A stretch of DNA of 64,000 bases. Origin: Mesorhizobium helmanticense (GTDB lineage Bacteria; Pseudomonadota; Alphaproteobacteria; Rhizobiales; Rhizobiaceae). This document shows, one piece after another, positions 28,855 to 39,414 of the stretch. Both the position numbers and the translations under genes were made by a program. Position 1 is the stretch's first letter. Every line of letters begins with the position of its first letter. The stretch spans positions 186,001 through 250,000 of the forward strand of contig NZ_PZJX01000028.1 in NCBI RefSeq assembly GCF_003034915.1, given 5' to 3'. A model generated the notes under the pieces. That model was not told the DNA's origin. It worked only from the letters and a program-made list of their open reading frames with translations, and did not search any database.

Positions 28855-29022
28855 TCACATCGTTCCGGCGAGGTTGTGGCCAAACTTCACGATGGTGGCG
28901 ACATAGAAGATAACGACAAGCACCGCCAGCGCCACGCCGATGGCGACCGAACGATTGCGCCGGGCCTTCTGCTGGCGCTCGGTCAGCGAAACGAGTTCAA
29001 GATTCTTGTCGACCATGGTCAT
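28855..29022 (-). CDS. small single-pass membrane protein in the oxidase operon (CoxF-like position)
   Basis: A 55-residue protein, [17 protein letters not shown] followed by a basic stretch (KARRNRS) and one transmembrane helix ([20 protein letters not shown]). The ATG at 29022 overlaps the ctaB stop as ATGA, and its own stop lies next to the ctaG start, so it is embedded in the operon. Small proteins of this form between ctaB and ctaG are known from alphaproteobacterial cox operons (often called CoxF). The exact role is unclear, probably oxidase assembly. It is easy to miss because of its size. Confidence 0.82.
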   Translation of the reverse strand: MTMVDKNLELVSLTERQQKARRNRSVAIGVALAVLVVIFYVATIVKFGHNLAGTM

Positions 29023-29963
29023 GCTCCACCGATCGCCAGCGCGCGCCCGACAACGCAGTCGGCGAGATAGACGGCGAAGATGGCGAAGAGATAAAGCAGC
29101 GAGTAGCCGAACAGAGCCTTGGCCGGTTTCATCACCTTGTCGTCCGCCGCCATGCGCAGCACTTTCCAGGCATACCAGATGAAACCGGCGCCAAGCAGGG
29201 CCGCGACGACGCCATAGGCAGGCGTGGTGAAGCCGAGCACCCATGGCAGCACGCCCACGGGCGCCAGGATCAGCGCGTAGGCGAAGATCTGACGTCGGGT
29301 CGACGCCTGGCCGGCGACATTCGGCATCATAGGGATGCCGGCCCTGGCATAGTCCTCGGACTTGAAGAGAGCGAGCGCCCAGAAATGCGGCGGCGTCCAC
29401 AGGAAGATGATCAGGAACAGGATGAGGCTTTCCAGGCTGACCGTTCCGGTCACCGCCGCCCAGCCGATGACGGGCGGGATGGCGCCGGCGGCACCGCCGA
29501 TGACAATGTTCTGCGGCGTCCAGCGCTTCAGCCACATCGTGTAGATCACGGCGTAGAAGAAGATGGTGAAGGCGAGCAGCGTGGCTGACAGCCAGTTGAC
29601 CAGCACGCCGAGCGTCATCACCGACATCACCGAGAGCACCAGTCCGAAGCTCAGCGCCTCGCCGGGCGGGATGCGGCCGGCCGGCACCGGACGGCTTGCG
29701 GTCCTGGTCATCACCGCATCGATATCGGCGTCGTACCACATGTTGAGAGCGCCGGAGGCGCCGGCGCCGATGGCGATCGACAGGATAGCGATCACCGCCA
29801 GTAGCGGATTGATGGTCACCGGCGCCGCGACCAGGCCGACAAACGCGGTGAACACCACCAGCGACATGACGCGCGGCTTCAGCAGGGCAAAGAAATCGCC
29901 CGCCGTCGCTTCCGACATGCGGAAACCCGCTTCGTCAGTCAATCTCTCGTCGACAAGGGCCAT
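29019..29963 (-). CDS. ctaB: heme O synthase (protoheme IX farnesyltransferase)
   Basis: A 314-residue UbiA-family prenyltransferase with about nine membrane helices, attaching a farnesyl group to heme b. The Asp-rich motif [15 protein letters not shown] binds the diphosphate, followed by [30 protein letters not shown] and [13 protein letters not shown] are characteristic of heme O synthases. It is the third gene of the oxidase operon, starting 75 bp after ctaD. Confidence 0.96.
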   Translation of the reverse strand: MALVDERLTDEAGFRMSEATAGDFFALLKPRVMSLVVFTAFVGLVAAPVTINPLLAVIAILSIAIGAGASGALNMWYDADIDAVMTRTASRPVPAGRIPPGEALSFGLVLSVMSVMTLGVLVNWLSATLLAFTIFFYAVIYTMWLKRWTPQNIVIGGAAGAIPPVIGWAAVTGTVSLESLILFLIIFLWTPPHFWALALFKSEDYARAGIPMMPNVAGQASTRRQIFAYALILAPVGVLPWVLGFTTPAYGVVAALLGAGFIWYAWKVLRMAADDKVMKPAKALFGYSLLYLFAIFAVYLADCVVGRALAIGGA

Positions 29964-30038
29964 GCGTACTTAAAGTCCATCATTCCGTTGGCCAAAACCG
30001 CCGGGCGGGCCGGCGGTTTCTTATTCGCGGGCAACCGC

Positions 30039-32655
<2,617 letters not shown>

Positions 32656-33019
32656 CTCCCAGTTCCTCGCGATCGGACCGCAAGACTATCGAACAGGCCG
32701 GGATGGGAATCCCGGACAGTCCCAAGGGTGGTTCAAACCATACTCTATTTCCCTCCGCAAGAAAGGAGCGGAGGAAACCGTGCGGCATTTTTGCGCGCAA
32801 GCGCCGGCCGCGCCGTTAGGGTGGCAAAACGCGCTTCGCCGATCACCGGCTCGTGAACAGCAGCGACTGCTCCGGAGCAATGCGCCGGGCGGTCGCAATT
32901 CGGGCGAATTTGCTAGGGAAAAGCGCATAAACGCCCAGATCGGGGCAGACCGGCAGCGGTCTCATCCTTTACTTGGCCTTGGCGCGGCTTAAAGTGCCGT
33001 GATTCGCAATGGAGCCGTC
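32656..33019. other. intergenic region upstream of ctaC and ialB
   Basis: About 360 bp without a convincing gene; short frames here lack codon bias and family likeness. It must hold the promoter for the minus-strand oxidase operon and the plus-strand ialB. I see no clear -35/-10 pair, terminator or strong palindrome. Confidence 0.5.
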
Positions 33020-33574
33020 ATGACCTCTTGGCTTTCGAGACTTGGGCTTTCGAGAACCTTGGCGACGTTCGTCTTTCTCGCCGCGTTTGGCATTGGTTTG
33101 TCGGGGAGCTTGTCCGGGATCGGCCAGGCCAGTGCCGCGCAGCCTAGCGGCACGGTCAAGTCGACGCATGGCGCGTGGTCGATCATCTGCGACACGCCCG
33201 CCGGCGCGACTTCAGAACAATGCGTGATGATGCAGAACGTCGTCGCCGAGGACCGCCCCGAAATGGGGCTGTCCGTCGTCGTGCTGCGCACCGCCGACAA
33301 CAAGGCCGAGATCCTGCGCGTGCTGGCGCCGCTCGGCGTGCTGTTGCCCAACGGGCTTGGTCTCAATGTAGACGGCAAGGACATCGGCCGCGCCTATTTC
33401 GTGCGCTGCTTCCAGGACGGCTGCTACGCAGAGGTCATTCTTGAAAAGCCGCTGCTCGACACGCTGAAGACCGGCACCTCGGCCACCTTCATCGTCTTCC
33501 AGACGCCGGAAGAGGGCATCGGCATTCCGGTCGACCTCAAGGGTTTCGCGGACGGCTTCGCCGCTCTGCCCTGA
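33020..33574 (+). CDS. invasion-associated locus B (IalB) family protein
   Basis: A 184-residue periplasmic protein with a signal peptide (about residues 10-40, ending near ASAAQ). The mature part, THGAWSIICDT, SEQCVMMQNV and AYFVRCFQDGCYAEVILE, has the four-cysteine pattern of IalB-like proteins. IalB was described as an invasion factor in Bartonella; in free-living rhizobia the family is widespread and its function is uncertain. The ATG at 33020 is preferred to the GTG at 32999 because the signal peptide then starts properly. Confidence 0.88.
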   Translation: MTSWLSRLGLSRTLATFVFLAAFGIGLSGSLSGIGQASAAQPSGTVKSTHGAWSIICDTPAGATSEQCVMMQNVVAEDRPEMGLSVVVLRTADNKAEILRVLAPLGVLLPNGLGLNVDGKDIGRAYFVRCFQDGCYAEVILEKPLLDTLKTGTSATFIVFQTPEEGIGIPVDLKGFADGFAALP

Positions 33575-33721
33575 AATCAGCCCCACATCCCACCCCTTGA
33601 TGATTATCTGGCCCGTCCGACGGCGATCGTCACCGCGTTTGGCGCCATTGCCGATTGTCTGAACCTGTTTTCGCTCCTACATCGGGGGAACGACGACCAA
33701 TCTTCCATGAATGGACCTGCC

Positions 33722-35134
33722 ATGAACAGCCTGATCGGCCAATTCGACATTTCCGACGATCGCATCAAGGAGATCGTCGCCGAGACCATCAACGGCGCCG
33801 ATGACGGCGAACTGTTTCTCGAATACAGCGAGAGCGAAGCGCTGATGTTCGACAATGGCCGGCTGAAGACCGCCAATTTCAACACCGACCAGGGTTTTGG
33901 CCTGCGCGCGGTTGCCGGCGAGGCCAGCGGCTATGCGCATTCGAGCGACCTTTCCGAGGCGTCGCTGCTACGTGCCGCCGACGCCGTTTCAACGGTCAAG
34001 GGCGGCTATTCCGGCACGCTTGCCGCCGCACCCGCCCGCACCAACCGCCATCTCTATGGCGACGAGAATCCCATCCCCTCGCCGTCCTTCGAGGCCAAGG
34101 CCAAGCTGCTGCAGGAAATCGATGCCTGGCTGCGCGCCGAGGATCCGCGCGTGCGGCAAGTGACGGCCTCGCTCGCCGCCTCCTGGCAGCATGTCGAGAT
34201 CGTGCGCGCCGACGGCCAGATGGTGCGCGATATCCGCCCGCTGGTCAGGATCAACGTGTCGGTGGTGGTCGGCGATGGCGACCGGCAGGAAAGCGGCTCC
34301 TACGGCATGGGTGGTCGCAAGGCGTTTGGCGAATTCCTGGTCGAGGAGAGCTGGAAGCACGCGGCCAAGGAGGCGCTGCGCCAGGCGCTGGTCAATCTCG
34401 AGGCCATCCCGGCGCCGGCCGGCACGTTCGACATCGTGCTGTCCAGCGGCTGGCCGGGCGTCATGCTGCACGAGGCCGTCGGCCACGGGCTGGAAGGCGA
34501 CTTCAACCGCAAGAAGACGTCGGCCTTCGCCGGCCTGTTGGGCCAGCAGGTGGCAGCGAAGGGCGTGACAGTCGTCGACGACGGCACCTTGCCCGAACGG
34601 CGCGGCTCGTTGACCGTCGACGACGAAGGCACGCCCTCGGCCCGCAATGTGCTGATCGAGGACGGCAAGCTCGTCGGTTACATGCAGGATCGCCAGAACG
34701 CCCGGCTGATGGGCATGAAGGCGACCGGCAATGGAAGGCGCGAGGGCTACGCGCACCAGCCGATGCCACGCATGACCAACACCTACATGACAGCAGGCGA
34801 CATGCAGCCGGAAGAAATCATCGCCTCGGTCAAGAACGGCATCTATGCCGTCTCGTTCGGCGGCGGCCAGGTCGACATCACCTCGGGCAAGTTCGTGTTC
34901 GGCTGCACCGAGGCCTACATGATCGAGAACGGCAAGGTGACGCAGCCGATCAAGGGCGCCATGCTGATCGGCAACGGCCCGGACGCCATGCACCGCGTTT
35001 CGATGATCGGCAACGACATGAAGCTCGACAACGGTATCGGCATGTGCGGCAAGGCCGGACAGGGCGTGCCCGTCGGCGTCGGCCAGCCGCATCTGAGGAT
35101 GAACCAGATGACGGTGGGTGGGACAAGAGTTTGA
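33722..35134 (+). CDS. tldD: TldD family metalloprotease
   Basis: A 470-residue subunit of the TldD/TldE (PmbA) protease. The HExxxH-type zinc motif is in HEAVGHGLEGD at about residue 250, followed by the invariant FNRKKTSAFAG stretch and a C-terminal MCGKAGQGVPVGVGQPHLRM. In E. coli the pair matures microcin B17 and degrades CcdA. No pmbA partner is in the window. Of two nearby ATGs (33707 and 33722) I use the second, five codons later; the choice does not affect the domains. Confidence 0.95.
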   Translation: MNSLIGQFDISDDRIKEIVAETINGADDGELFLEYSESEALMFDNGRLKTANFNTDQGFGLRAVAGEASGYAHSSDLSEASLLRAADAVSTVKGGYSGTLAAAPARTNRHLYGDENPIPSPSFEAKAKLLQEIDAWLRAEDPRVRQVTASLAASWQHVEIVRADGQMVRDIRPLVRINVSVVVGDGDRQESGSYGMGGRKAFGEFLVEESWKHAAKEALRQALVNLEAIPAPAGTFDIVLSSGWPGVMLHEAVGHGLEGDFNRKKTSAFAGLLGQQVAAKGVTVVDDGTLPERRGSLTVDDEGTPSARNVLIEDGKLVGYMQDRQNARLMGMKATGNGRREGYAHQPMPRMTNTYMTAGDMQPEEIIASVKNGIYAVSFGGGQVDITSGKFVFGCTEAYMIENGKVTQPIKGAMLIGNGPDAMHRVSMIGNDMKLDNGIGMCGKAGQGVPVGVGQPHLRMNQMTVGGTRV

Positions 35135-35242
35135 TGGAGACTGGTGCTTCCGACGGCGTTGTTCGAACACCCAAACCGGCAGCCCTGCCCTTTGCCCTGA
35201 GGCGACGTAGTTGCGCCTTGAATTTGGCTCGCCCTACGGGTA

Positions 35243-35261
35243 TCTTACATTTGTCTTACAT
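35243..35261 (+). promoter_or_regulatory. direct repeat upstream of vapBC
   Basis: TCTTACAT occurs twice (35243-35250 and 35254-35261), separated by TTG, 15 bp before the antitoxin ATG. AbrB-type antitoxins bind repeated sites near their own promoter, so this is a candidate operator. Confidence 0.4.
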
Positions 35262-35276
35262 CAAGGGTGAGTTGAG

Positions 35277-35552
35277 ATGGCCGCCGCGGAAAAGCTCATA
35301 ACCACCGTCTCGACCAAGGGACAGGTCATTCTGCCCAGTGCGATCCGGAAACGGAGGGAATGGGACGCCGGCACACGCCTTCTGGTGGAAGATACTCCCG
35401 AGGGTGTACTGCTGAAGCCTGCGCCAGTCTTCGCCGAGACGCTGCCTGAGGACGTTTTTGGATCCCTGCCCCATAAAGGCAGGCCGAAGACGCTGGAAGA
35501 AATGGACGCAGGGGTGCTCGCCGAAGCACGGCGGCGCCATGCTCGCGATTGA
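35277..35552 (+). CDS. vapB: AbrB/SpoVT-type antitoxin of a VapBC module
   Basis: A 91-residue protein whose first half is the swapped-hairpin AbrB DNA-binding fold: ITTVSTKGQVILPSAIRKRREW, then AGTRLLVEDTPEGVLLKP. The C-terminal half (FAETLPEDVFGSLPHKGRPKTLEEM) is the toxin-binding tail. Its end overlaps the vapC start by 14 bp, the usual coupling of such pairs. Confidence 0.9.
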   Translation: MAAAEKLITTVSTKGQVILPSAIRKRREWDAGTRLLVEDTPEGVLLKPAPVFAETLPEDVFGSLPHKGRPKTLEEMDAGVLAEARRRHARD

Positions 35553-35928
35553 TACCAACCTGATCGTCCGCTACCTGACGGGCGATCATCCGACGCAGTC
35601 TCCTCGCGCCCGGTCGCTGATCGATGGCCAGCCGGTCTTTGTCGCCGTCACGGTGATCCTGGAAGTCGAGTGGGTACTACGCAGCACCTATGATTATGCG
35701 CCGCTCGAAATCGCCCATACGCTACGAGCGTTTTGTGGGCTCCCTACAGTGAATGTGGAAGACGGAGCGGTTGTATCGTCCGCTCTCGACCTCTCGGGGA
35801 AGGGGATGGATTTCGCCGATGCGCTGCATCTGGGCAAGTCCGCTCACTGCGCCGGCTTCGCCACCTTTGACCGCAAGTTCGTGAAGGCCGCAAAGGCGGC
35901 CGGGTATCACGGCGTGCAAGAAGCGTAG
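35539..35928 (+). CDS. vapC: VapC toxin (PIN-domain ribonuclease)
   Basis: A 129-residue PIN nuclease. The acidic residues that bind metal are Asp5 in MLAIDTNLIVRYL, Glu in TVILEVEWVLRS, Asp in GMDFADALHL and Asp in ATFDRKFVKAA. VapC toxins cut tRNA or rRNA. The ATG at 35539 lies inside the end of vapB. A short gap separates it from the orphan Xre/MbcA-type gene on the other strand. Confidence 0.92.
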   Translation: MLAIDTNLIVRYLTGDHPTQSPRARSLIDGQPVFVAVTVILEVEWVLRSTYDYAPLEIAHTLRAFCGLPTVNVEDGAVVSSALDLSGKGMDFADALHLGKSAHCAGFATFDRKFVKAAKAAGYHGVQEA

Positions 35929-35954
35929 CGGGCCAGCCAGAGCGTCAGGCTGGC

Positions 35955-36326
35955 TCAGGCATAGATGCCGGAGCGGACTGCCCCCAGATAGGCAAGCACC
36001 TTGTCCGTCTTGCCCTCGCGAACAAGATCGTAAGCGGTCTTTCCCGCCCAGCCGGGGATCGGCCGATGCTTGAACCAGATCGCCGCGCGTTGCTCGTTGT
36101 CGGCCATTTCGCCCGCCATCGACAGGATGCGAACAACGGGACCGAGGGCAGCGCCGACCTTGCGCGCGCCGGCCTTGGCGGCAAGTGTGCTACGTGTGAC
36201 ACCGATCAGGCCGGCCAGTTCGGTCAAGTTGACGCCGAGCAGTTCAGCGACCCGCCTTGCCGAGGGGCTTGGTGACCCCTCACCACCGAAGCCCGATGCC
36301 GGGACTTCGAAGTCTCCAGTGTTCAT
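35955..36326 (-). CDS. Xre/MbcA/ParS-type antitoxin, apparently without a toxin partner
   Basis: A 123-residue protein with two parts. The N-terminal half contains a helix-turn-helix-like stretch (ARRVAELLGVNLTELAGLIGVTRSTLAAK). The C-terminal half has the DUF2384 toxin-binding pattern: FKHRPIPGWAGKTAYDLVREGKTDKVLAYLG. Such proteins normally pair with a RES-domain toxin that degrades NAD. Neither neighbour is one: vapC converges on it, and upstream lies a small membrane gene. A Ser/Gly/Pro-rich N-terminal leader is unusual for the family. Confidence 0.85.
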   Translation of the reverse strand: MNTGDFEVPASGFGGEGSPSPSARRVAELLGVNLTELAGLIGVTRSTLAAKAGARKVGAALGPVVRILSMAGEMADNEQRAAIWFKHRPIPGWAGKTAYDLVREGKTDKVLAYLGAVRSGIYA

Positions 36327-36421
36327 GACGGCTTCCTAGCGCTTCGGATCTCTGTTCACTTCGCGCATAGTCCTATCCGGAACAGATCAGCTTGAAGCGT
36401 ATGGCCTGCTGGAGCGAGCGG

Positions 36422-36688
36422 CTACGTCTTGCTTACAGATCTGCGCGACGTCGCATAGAGAATCAGGAAGCCGACAACACCGCCGATCGCTTGCCTGATC
36501 CAGCCACTCAGGTAGTCGACAGCCCCATCCTGGTTGGAGACATACAGCGCCGCGCCGACAAATGTCATGATCGCGATGCCAAGTGCATAGGATGGCAACA
36601 GCCCGATGCGGGTGACCTTTCTCAAAAGCCAGCCGATCAGCGCACCGGTGAGCGCCATGAACAAAGCGGCGCCCAAAATCTCAGCCAC
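36422..36688 (-). CDS. small membrane protein of unknown function
   Basis: An 88-residue protein with three hydrophobic segments: ILGAALFMALTGALIGWLL, YALGIAIMTFVGAALYV and AIGGVVGFLILYATS. I do not recognise a family. The start is uncertain: a GTG at 36688 follows AGGGG closely, and the frame continues upstream to an ATG at 36772 with a less hydrophobic leader. It is upstream of, and on the same strand as, the Xre/MbcA-type gene, with about 95 bp between. Confidence 0.6.
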   Translation of the reverse strand: MAEILGAALFMALTGALIGWLLRKVTRIGLLPSYALGIAIMTFVGAALYVSNQDGAVDYLSGWIRQAIGGVVGFLILYATSRRSVSKT

Positions 36689-36813
36689 AACCCCTGATGA
36701 AAGAATTATTCTTCCTCTACCATAGCGTGCATTATGCCCGTTTCGGCCAGCAGTGCAAGATGGAAGAAACAAGAATTAGAGCGTGTCTCGCAAAGCCGTT
36801 CAACGCGACGCGC

Positions 36814-38055
36814 CTAACGCCTTCGCCTCGGCTTCTCCAGCAGCGCCACGGCCTCGACATGCGGCGACCACAGGAACTGGTCGATCGGGGTGACACTTTT
36901 CAGGGTGTAGCCGCCGTCCAGCAGGATGCGCAAATCCCTGGCCAGCGTCACCGGATTGCAGGACACCGCGGCGACATAGGGCACATCCGAGCGGGCGATC
37001 TGCTTCGACTGGTCTTCCGCACCCGCTCGTGGCGGATCGAAGACCAGACCGTCGAAGGTGTTCAATTCCTTGAAGGTGAGCGGCCGCCGGAACAGGTCGC
37101 GACGTTCGCTGGTCACCCGCTTCAGGCCGCTGGCGAAACGAAAGCCATGATCGAGCGCCGCAAGGGCCGGCGCATCGCCTTCCACCGCATGGACTTCCGA
37201 CTTCGCGGCCAGGCGCAGCGCAAAACTGCCGCAACCGGCGAAGAGATCGGCGACTTTTTTCGCGCGCAACAGATGCTGGCCGACGATGCCGGCCATCGCC
37301 TGCTCGGCGGCCTCGGTGGCCTGCAGGAAGGCGCCCGGCGGCACCGCGACGGCGACACCACCAAACAGGACGACCGGTTTCTTTGGTTCGATGATGATCT
37401 CGCCGTCGATCGACAGCCTGGCCAACCCCTCGGCGATGACGAAGTTGGAGGCGACGCGGCGCTGGTTGTCGCCGAGCTTGCCGGACTCGTGAGCCGCGAC
37501 ATCGAGGCCGGAACCGGTCGCTGTCACCGTCATGTGGAACGATTTGGTCGTTGTGCAGATCAGCCCGGCGAGGGTCTTCAAGCGGTCGAGTGCTGCGACG
37601 ATGCCGGGCAGCGAGATCGGGCATTCCTCGATGGCAATGATTTCGGACGACAGCGCACGGACGAAACCGAGCCGCATGCCGGCGTCCGTGCGCCGCGCAC
37701 TGAAGACGACGCGGCGGCGCGTCTGTGGCGCGCACGGCACCAGCGCTCCGACGTCGCAAGCGATACCCTTGCTCTTCAGCGCATGCGCGACCTTGTCGCG
37801 CTTCCACCTATGATAAGCTTCGGCTTCGAAGTGCTGGATGGCGCAGCCGCCGCATTCGGCGAAATGCCGGCAGGCCGGGTCGATCCTGAGCGGCGAAGCC
37901 TCCAGCACCGACATCAGCGTGGCGCGGTCCTTTTCGCGCGCGGCGGTCACGGTTTCGCCGGGCAGCGTGAAGGGAATGAAAACCTCGCCGCTGTCGGTCT
38001 CGGCAACGCCGTCGCCCTGGGAGCCCAGCCTTGCGATTTGGAAGCGCGCGCTCAT
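36814..38055 (-). CDS. class I RNA (uracil-5-)-methyltransferase, RlmD/RumA family
   Basis: A 413-residue rRNA methyltransferase of the TrmA/RlmC/RlmD family. An N-terminal TRAM-like domain precedes a [4Fe-4S] motif (Cys62, 68 and 71 in CRHFAECGGC, with Cys145 in EECP). The SAM-binding motif is LFAGCGSFALRLA, and DGLVFDPPRAGAED and VSCNPVTLARDL carry the catalytic cysteine. It probably makes m5U1939 in 23S rRNA. The ATG overlaps the tlyA stop, so the two rRNA methylase genes are coupled. Confidence 0.92.
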   Translation of the reverse strand: MSARFQIARLGSQGDGVAETDSGEVFIPFTLPGETVTAAREKDRATLMSVLEASPLRIDPACRHFAECGGCAIQHFEAEAYHRWKRDKVAHALKSKGIACDVGALVPCAPQTRRRVVFSARRTDAGMRLGFVRALSSEIIAIEECPISLPGIVAALDRLKTLAGLICTTTKSFHMTVTATGSGLDVAAHESGKLGDNQRRVASNFVIAEGLARLSIDGEIIIEPKKPVVLFGGVAVAVPPGAFLQATEAAEQAMAGIVGQHLLRAKKVADLFAGCGSFALRLAAKSEVHAVEGDAPALAALDHGFRFASGLKRVTSERRDLFRRPLTFKELNTFDGLVFDPPRAGAEDQSKQIARSDVPYVAAVSCNPVTLARDLRILLDGGYTLKSVTPIDQFLWSPHVEAVALLEKPRRRR

Positions 38056-38846
38056 CGGTCCCCAATCCCGGTGTCCCCGATCCCAGTGTCCTTGATCCCG
38101 GCAAGCAGGAACTCGCGATTGCCGTCGCTGCCTTCAATCGGCGACAGGTTCAGCCCCAGCGAGCGCCAGCCGGGAACGCCCTCCAGCCAATCCCCGAGCA
38201 GGCCGGCAACACGCGCCGCATCGTAGGGATCCCTCAGCAAGCCACCCTTGCCGATTGCCGCACGGCCGGCCTCGAACTGCGGCTTGACCAGCAGCAGCGC
38301 GCGCGCACCTTTGCCGGCCAGTTCCAGTGCCGGCGGCAAGGCAAGCTTCAACGAAATGAAGCTGACATCGCAGACGATGAAATTGGGAATGCGGCCGGCA
38401 AGATCATTGGCCAGCAGATCGCGGGCATTGAGGCCCTCGATGACGGTGACACGCGGATCGCCAGAAATGTCGGGATGTATCTGGCCGTGGCCGACATCGA
38501 TCGCCGTGACATGTGCCGCGCCGCGTTCGAGCAGCACCTGGGTGAAGCCACCGGTCGAGGCGCCGACATCGAGTGCTTCGCTGCCCGAGGGATCGAGGCG
38601 GAAATGGTCGAGCCCGGCGATCAGCTTCAGCGCCGCGCGCGAAACATAGCCCCGGGCCGGATCGTCGATGGCGATGCGACAGTCGGGCAAGACGGTCTGG
38701 CCGGGCTTGCGGGCGACGACGCCGTCGACCGTCACGGTGCCGCGCTCGATGGCATCACGGGCGCGCGAGCGGCTGGGAAACAGACCGCGCGCGACGAGCA
38801 GTTCGTCAAGCCGCTGGCGTATGCTGGCTGGCATGGGGGAATTCAT
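38052..38846 (-). CDS. tlyA: TlyA-type 16S/23S rRNA (cytidine-2'-O)-methyltransferase
   Basis: A 264-residue protein with an N-terminal S4 RNA-binding domain (RLDELLVARGLFPSRSRARDAI) and an FtsJ-like methylase domain whose SAM motif is ALDVGASTGGFTQVLLERGA. The K-D-K-E type catalytic residues are plausible (VKPQFE). It is known as a 2'-O-methylase that sensitises to capreomycin in mycobacteria. The last ten residues come from a 15-bp tandem repeat. Its stop overlaps the RlmD-type start. Confidence 0.92.
   Translation of the reverse strand: MNSPMPASIRQRLDELLVARGLFPSRSRARDAIERGTVTVDGVVARKPGQTVLPDCRIAIDDPARGYVSRAALKLIAGLDHFRLDPSGSEALDVGASTGGFTQVLLERGAAHVTAIDVGHGQIHPDISGDPRVTVIEGLNARDLLANDLAGRIPNFIVCDVSFISLKLALPPALELAGKGARALLLVKPQFEAGRAAIGKGGLLRDPYDAARVAGLLGDWLEGVPGWRSLGLNLSPIEGSDGNREFLLAGIKDTGIGDTGIGDR
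38057..38100 (-). repeat. three tandem 15-bp units at the tlyA 3' end
   Basis: Units at 38057-38070 (14 bp visible), 38071-38085 and 38086-38100 share GGGAT-n-n-GGGACAC when read on the gene strand and encode the pentapeptide TGIGD. The array ends at the tlyA stop and the start of the downstream methylase gene. Confidence 0.8.
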
Positions 38847-38973
38847 CGGCCTTCATGGCGAAAGCCGGCCGCGAAGGCAAGGATATTAGAGCAGGGAACG
38901 CTGACCGGCCCCACGGCGTGTTGAATATCGCACCCAGTCCGGCAAAATGTGAGGAGCGAGATGCCTCTAGCTT

Positions 38974-39267
38974 CTAGAAGATCGTCCGCGAAACCTGCCG
39001 TTCGACAGCCGGCGCCAGACCATCGCCCTGGTCGCCGGAAGCTTGCCGGCGCGGGCGCTCGGTGGAGGCAGGCGGCGGCGACGCGGCTTCGGGAACGACA
39101 ACGAATTGCGGCATCTGCTTGTAGGAAAAGCCGCCGCGGATATCACCCATCTTGCTGGCGACGATGCCCGCCGCCGCTTTTTCGAGATTGCGGTCATAAG
39201 GCGTTTCGGCGACGGCCGGCGTGGCGATGACAGCCAAAAGCGCCACGCCGCACAGAAGCGTTCTCAT
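38974..39267 (-). CDS. small secreted protein of unknown function
   Basis: A 97-residue protein with a clear signal peptide (MRTLLCGVALLAVIATPAVA). The mature part, ETPYDRNLEKAAAGIVASKMGDIRGGFS, may fold; the rest is Pro/Ser/Arg-rich and low complexity. The ATG at 39267 has AGGGAGA upstream. It lies between tlyA and dxs on the same strand. I do not recognise the family. Confidence 0.75.
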   Translation of the reverse strand: MRTLLCGVALLAVIATPAVAETPYDRNLEKAAAGIVASKMGDIRGGFSYKQMPQFVVVPEAASPPPASTERPRRQASGDQGDGLAPAVERQVSRTIF

Positions 39268-39414
39268 GTATTGGTCTCCCTGCCTGATCAAACCTTAGCA
39301 GGGCGCCGTTGAAAAATGGCCAAGAGACAGGGTAAGCAAAACGCCAAACGGCAGCGTGAACAACAGGTTACCCTTGTTCGCCGGCAAATTGATTCAAGCC
39401 GTTGAGGTTTTGAT

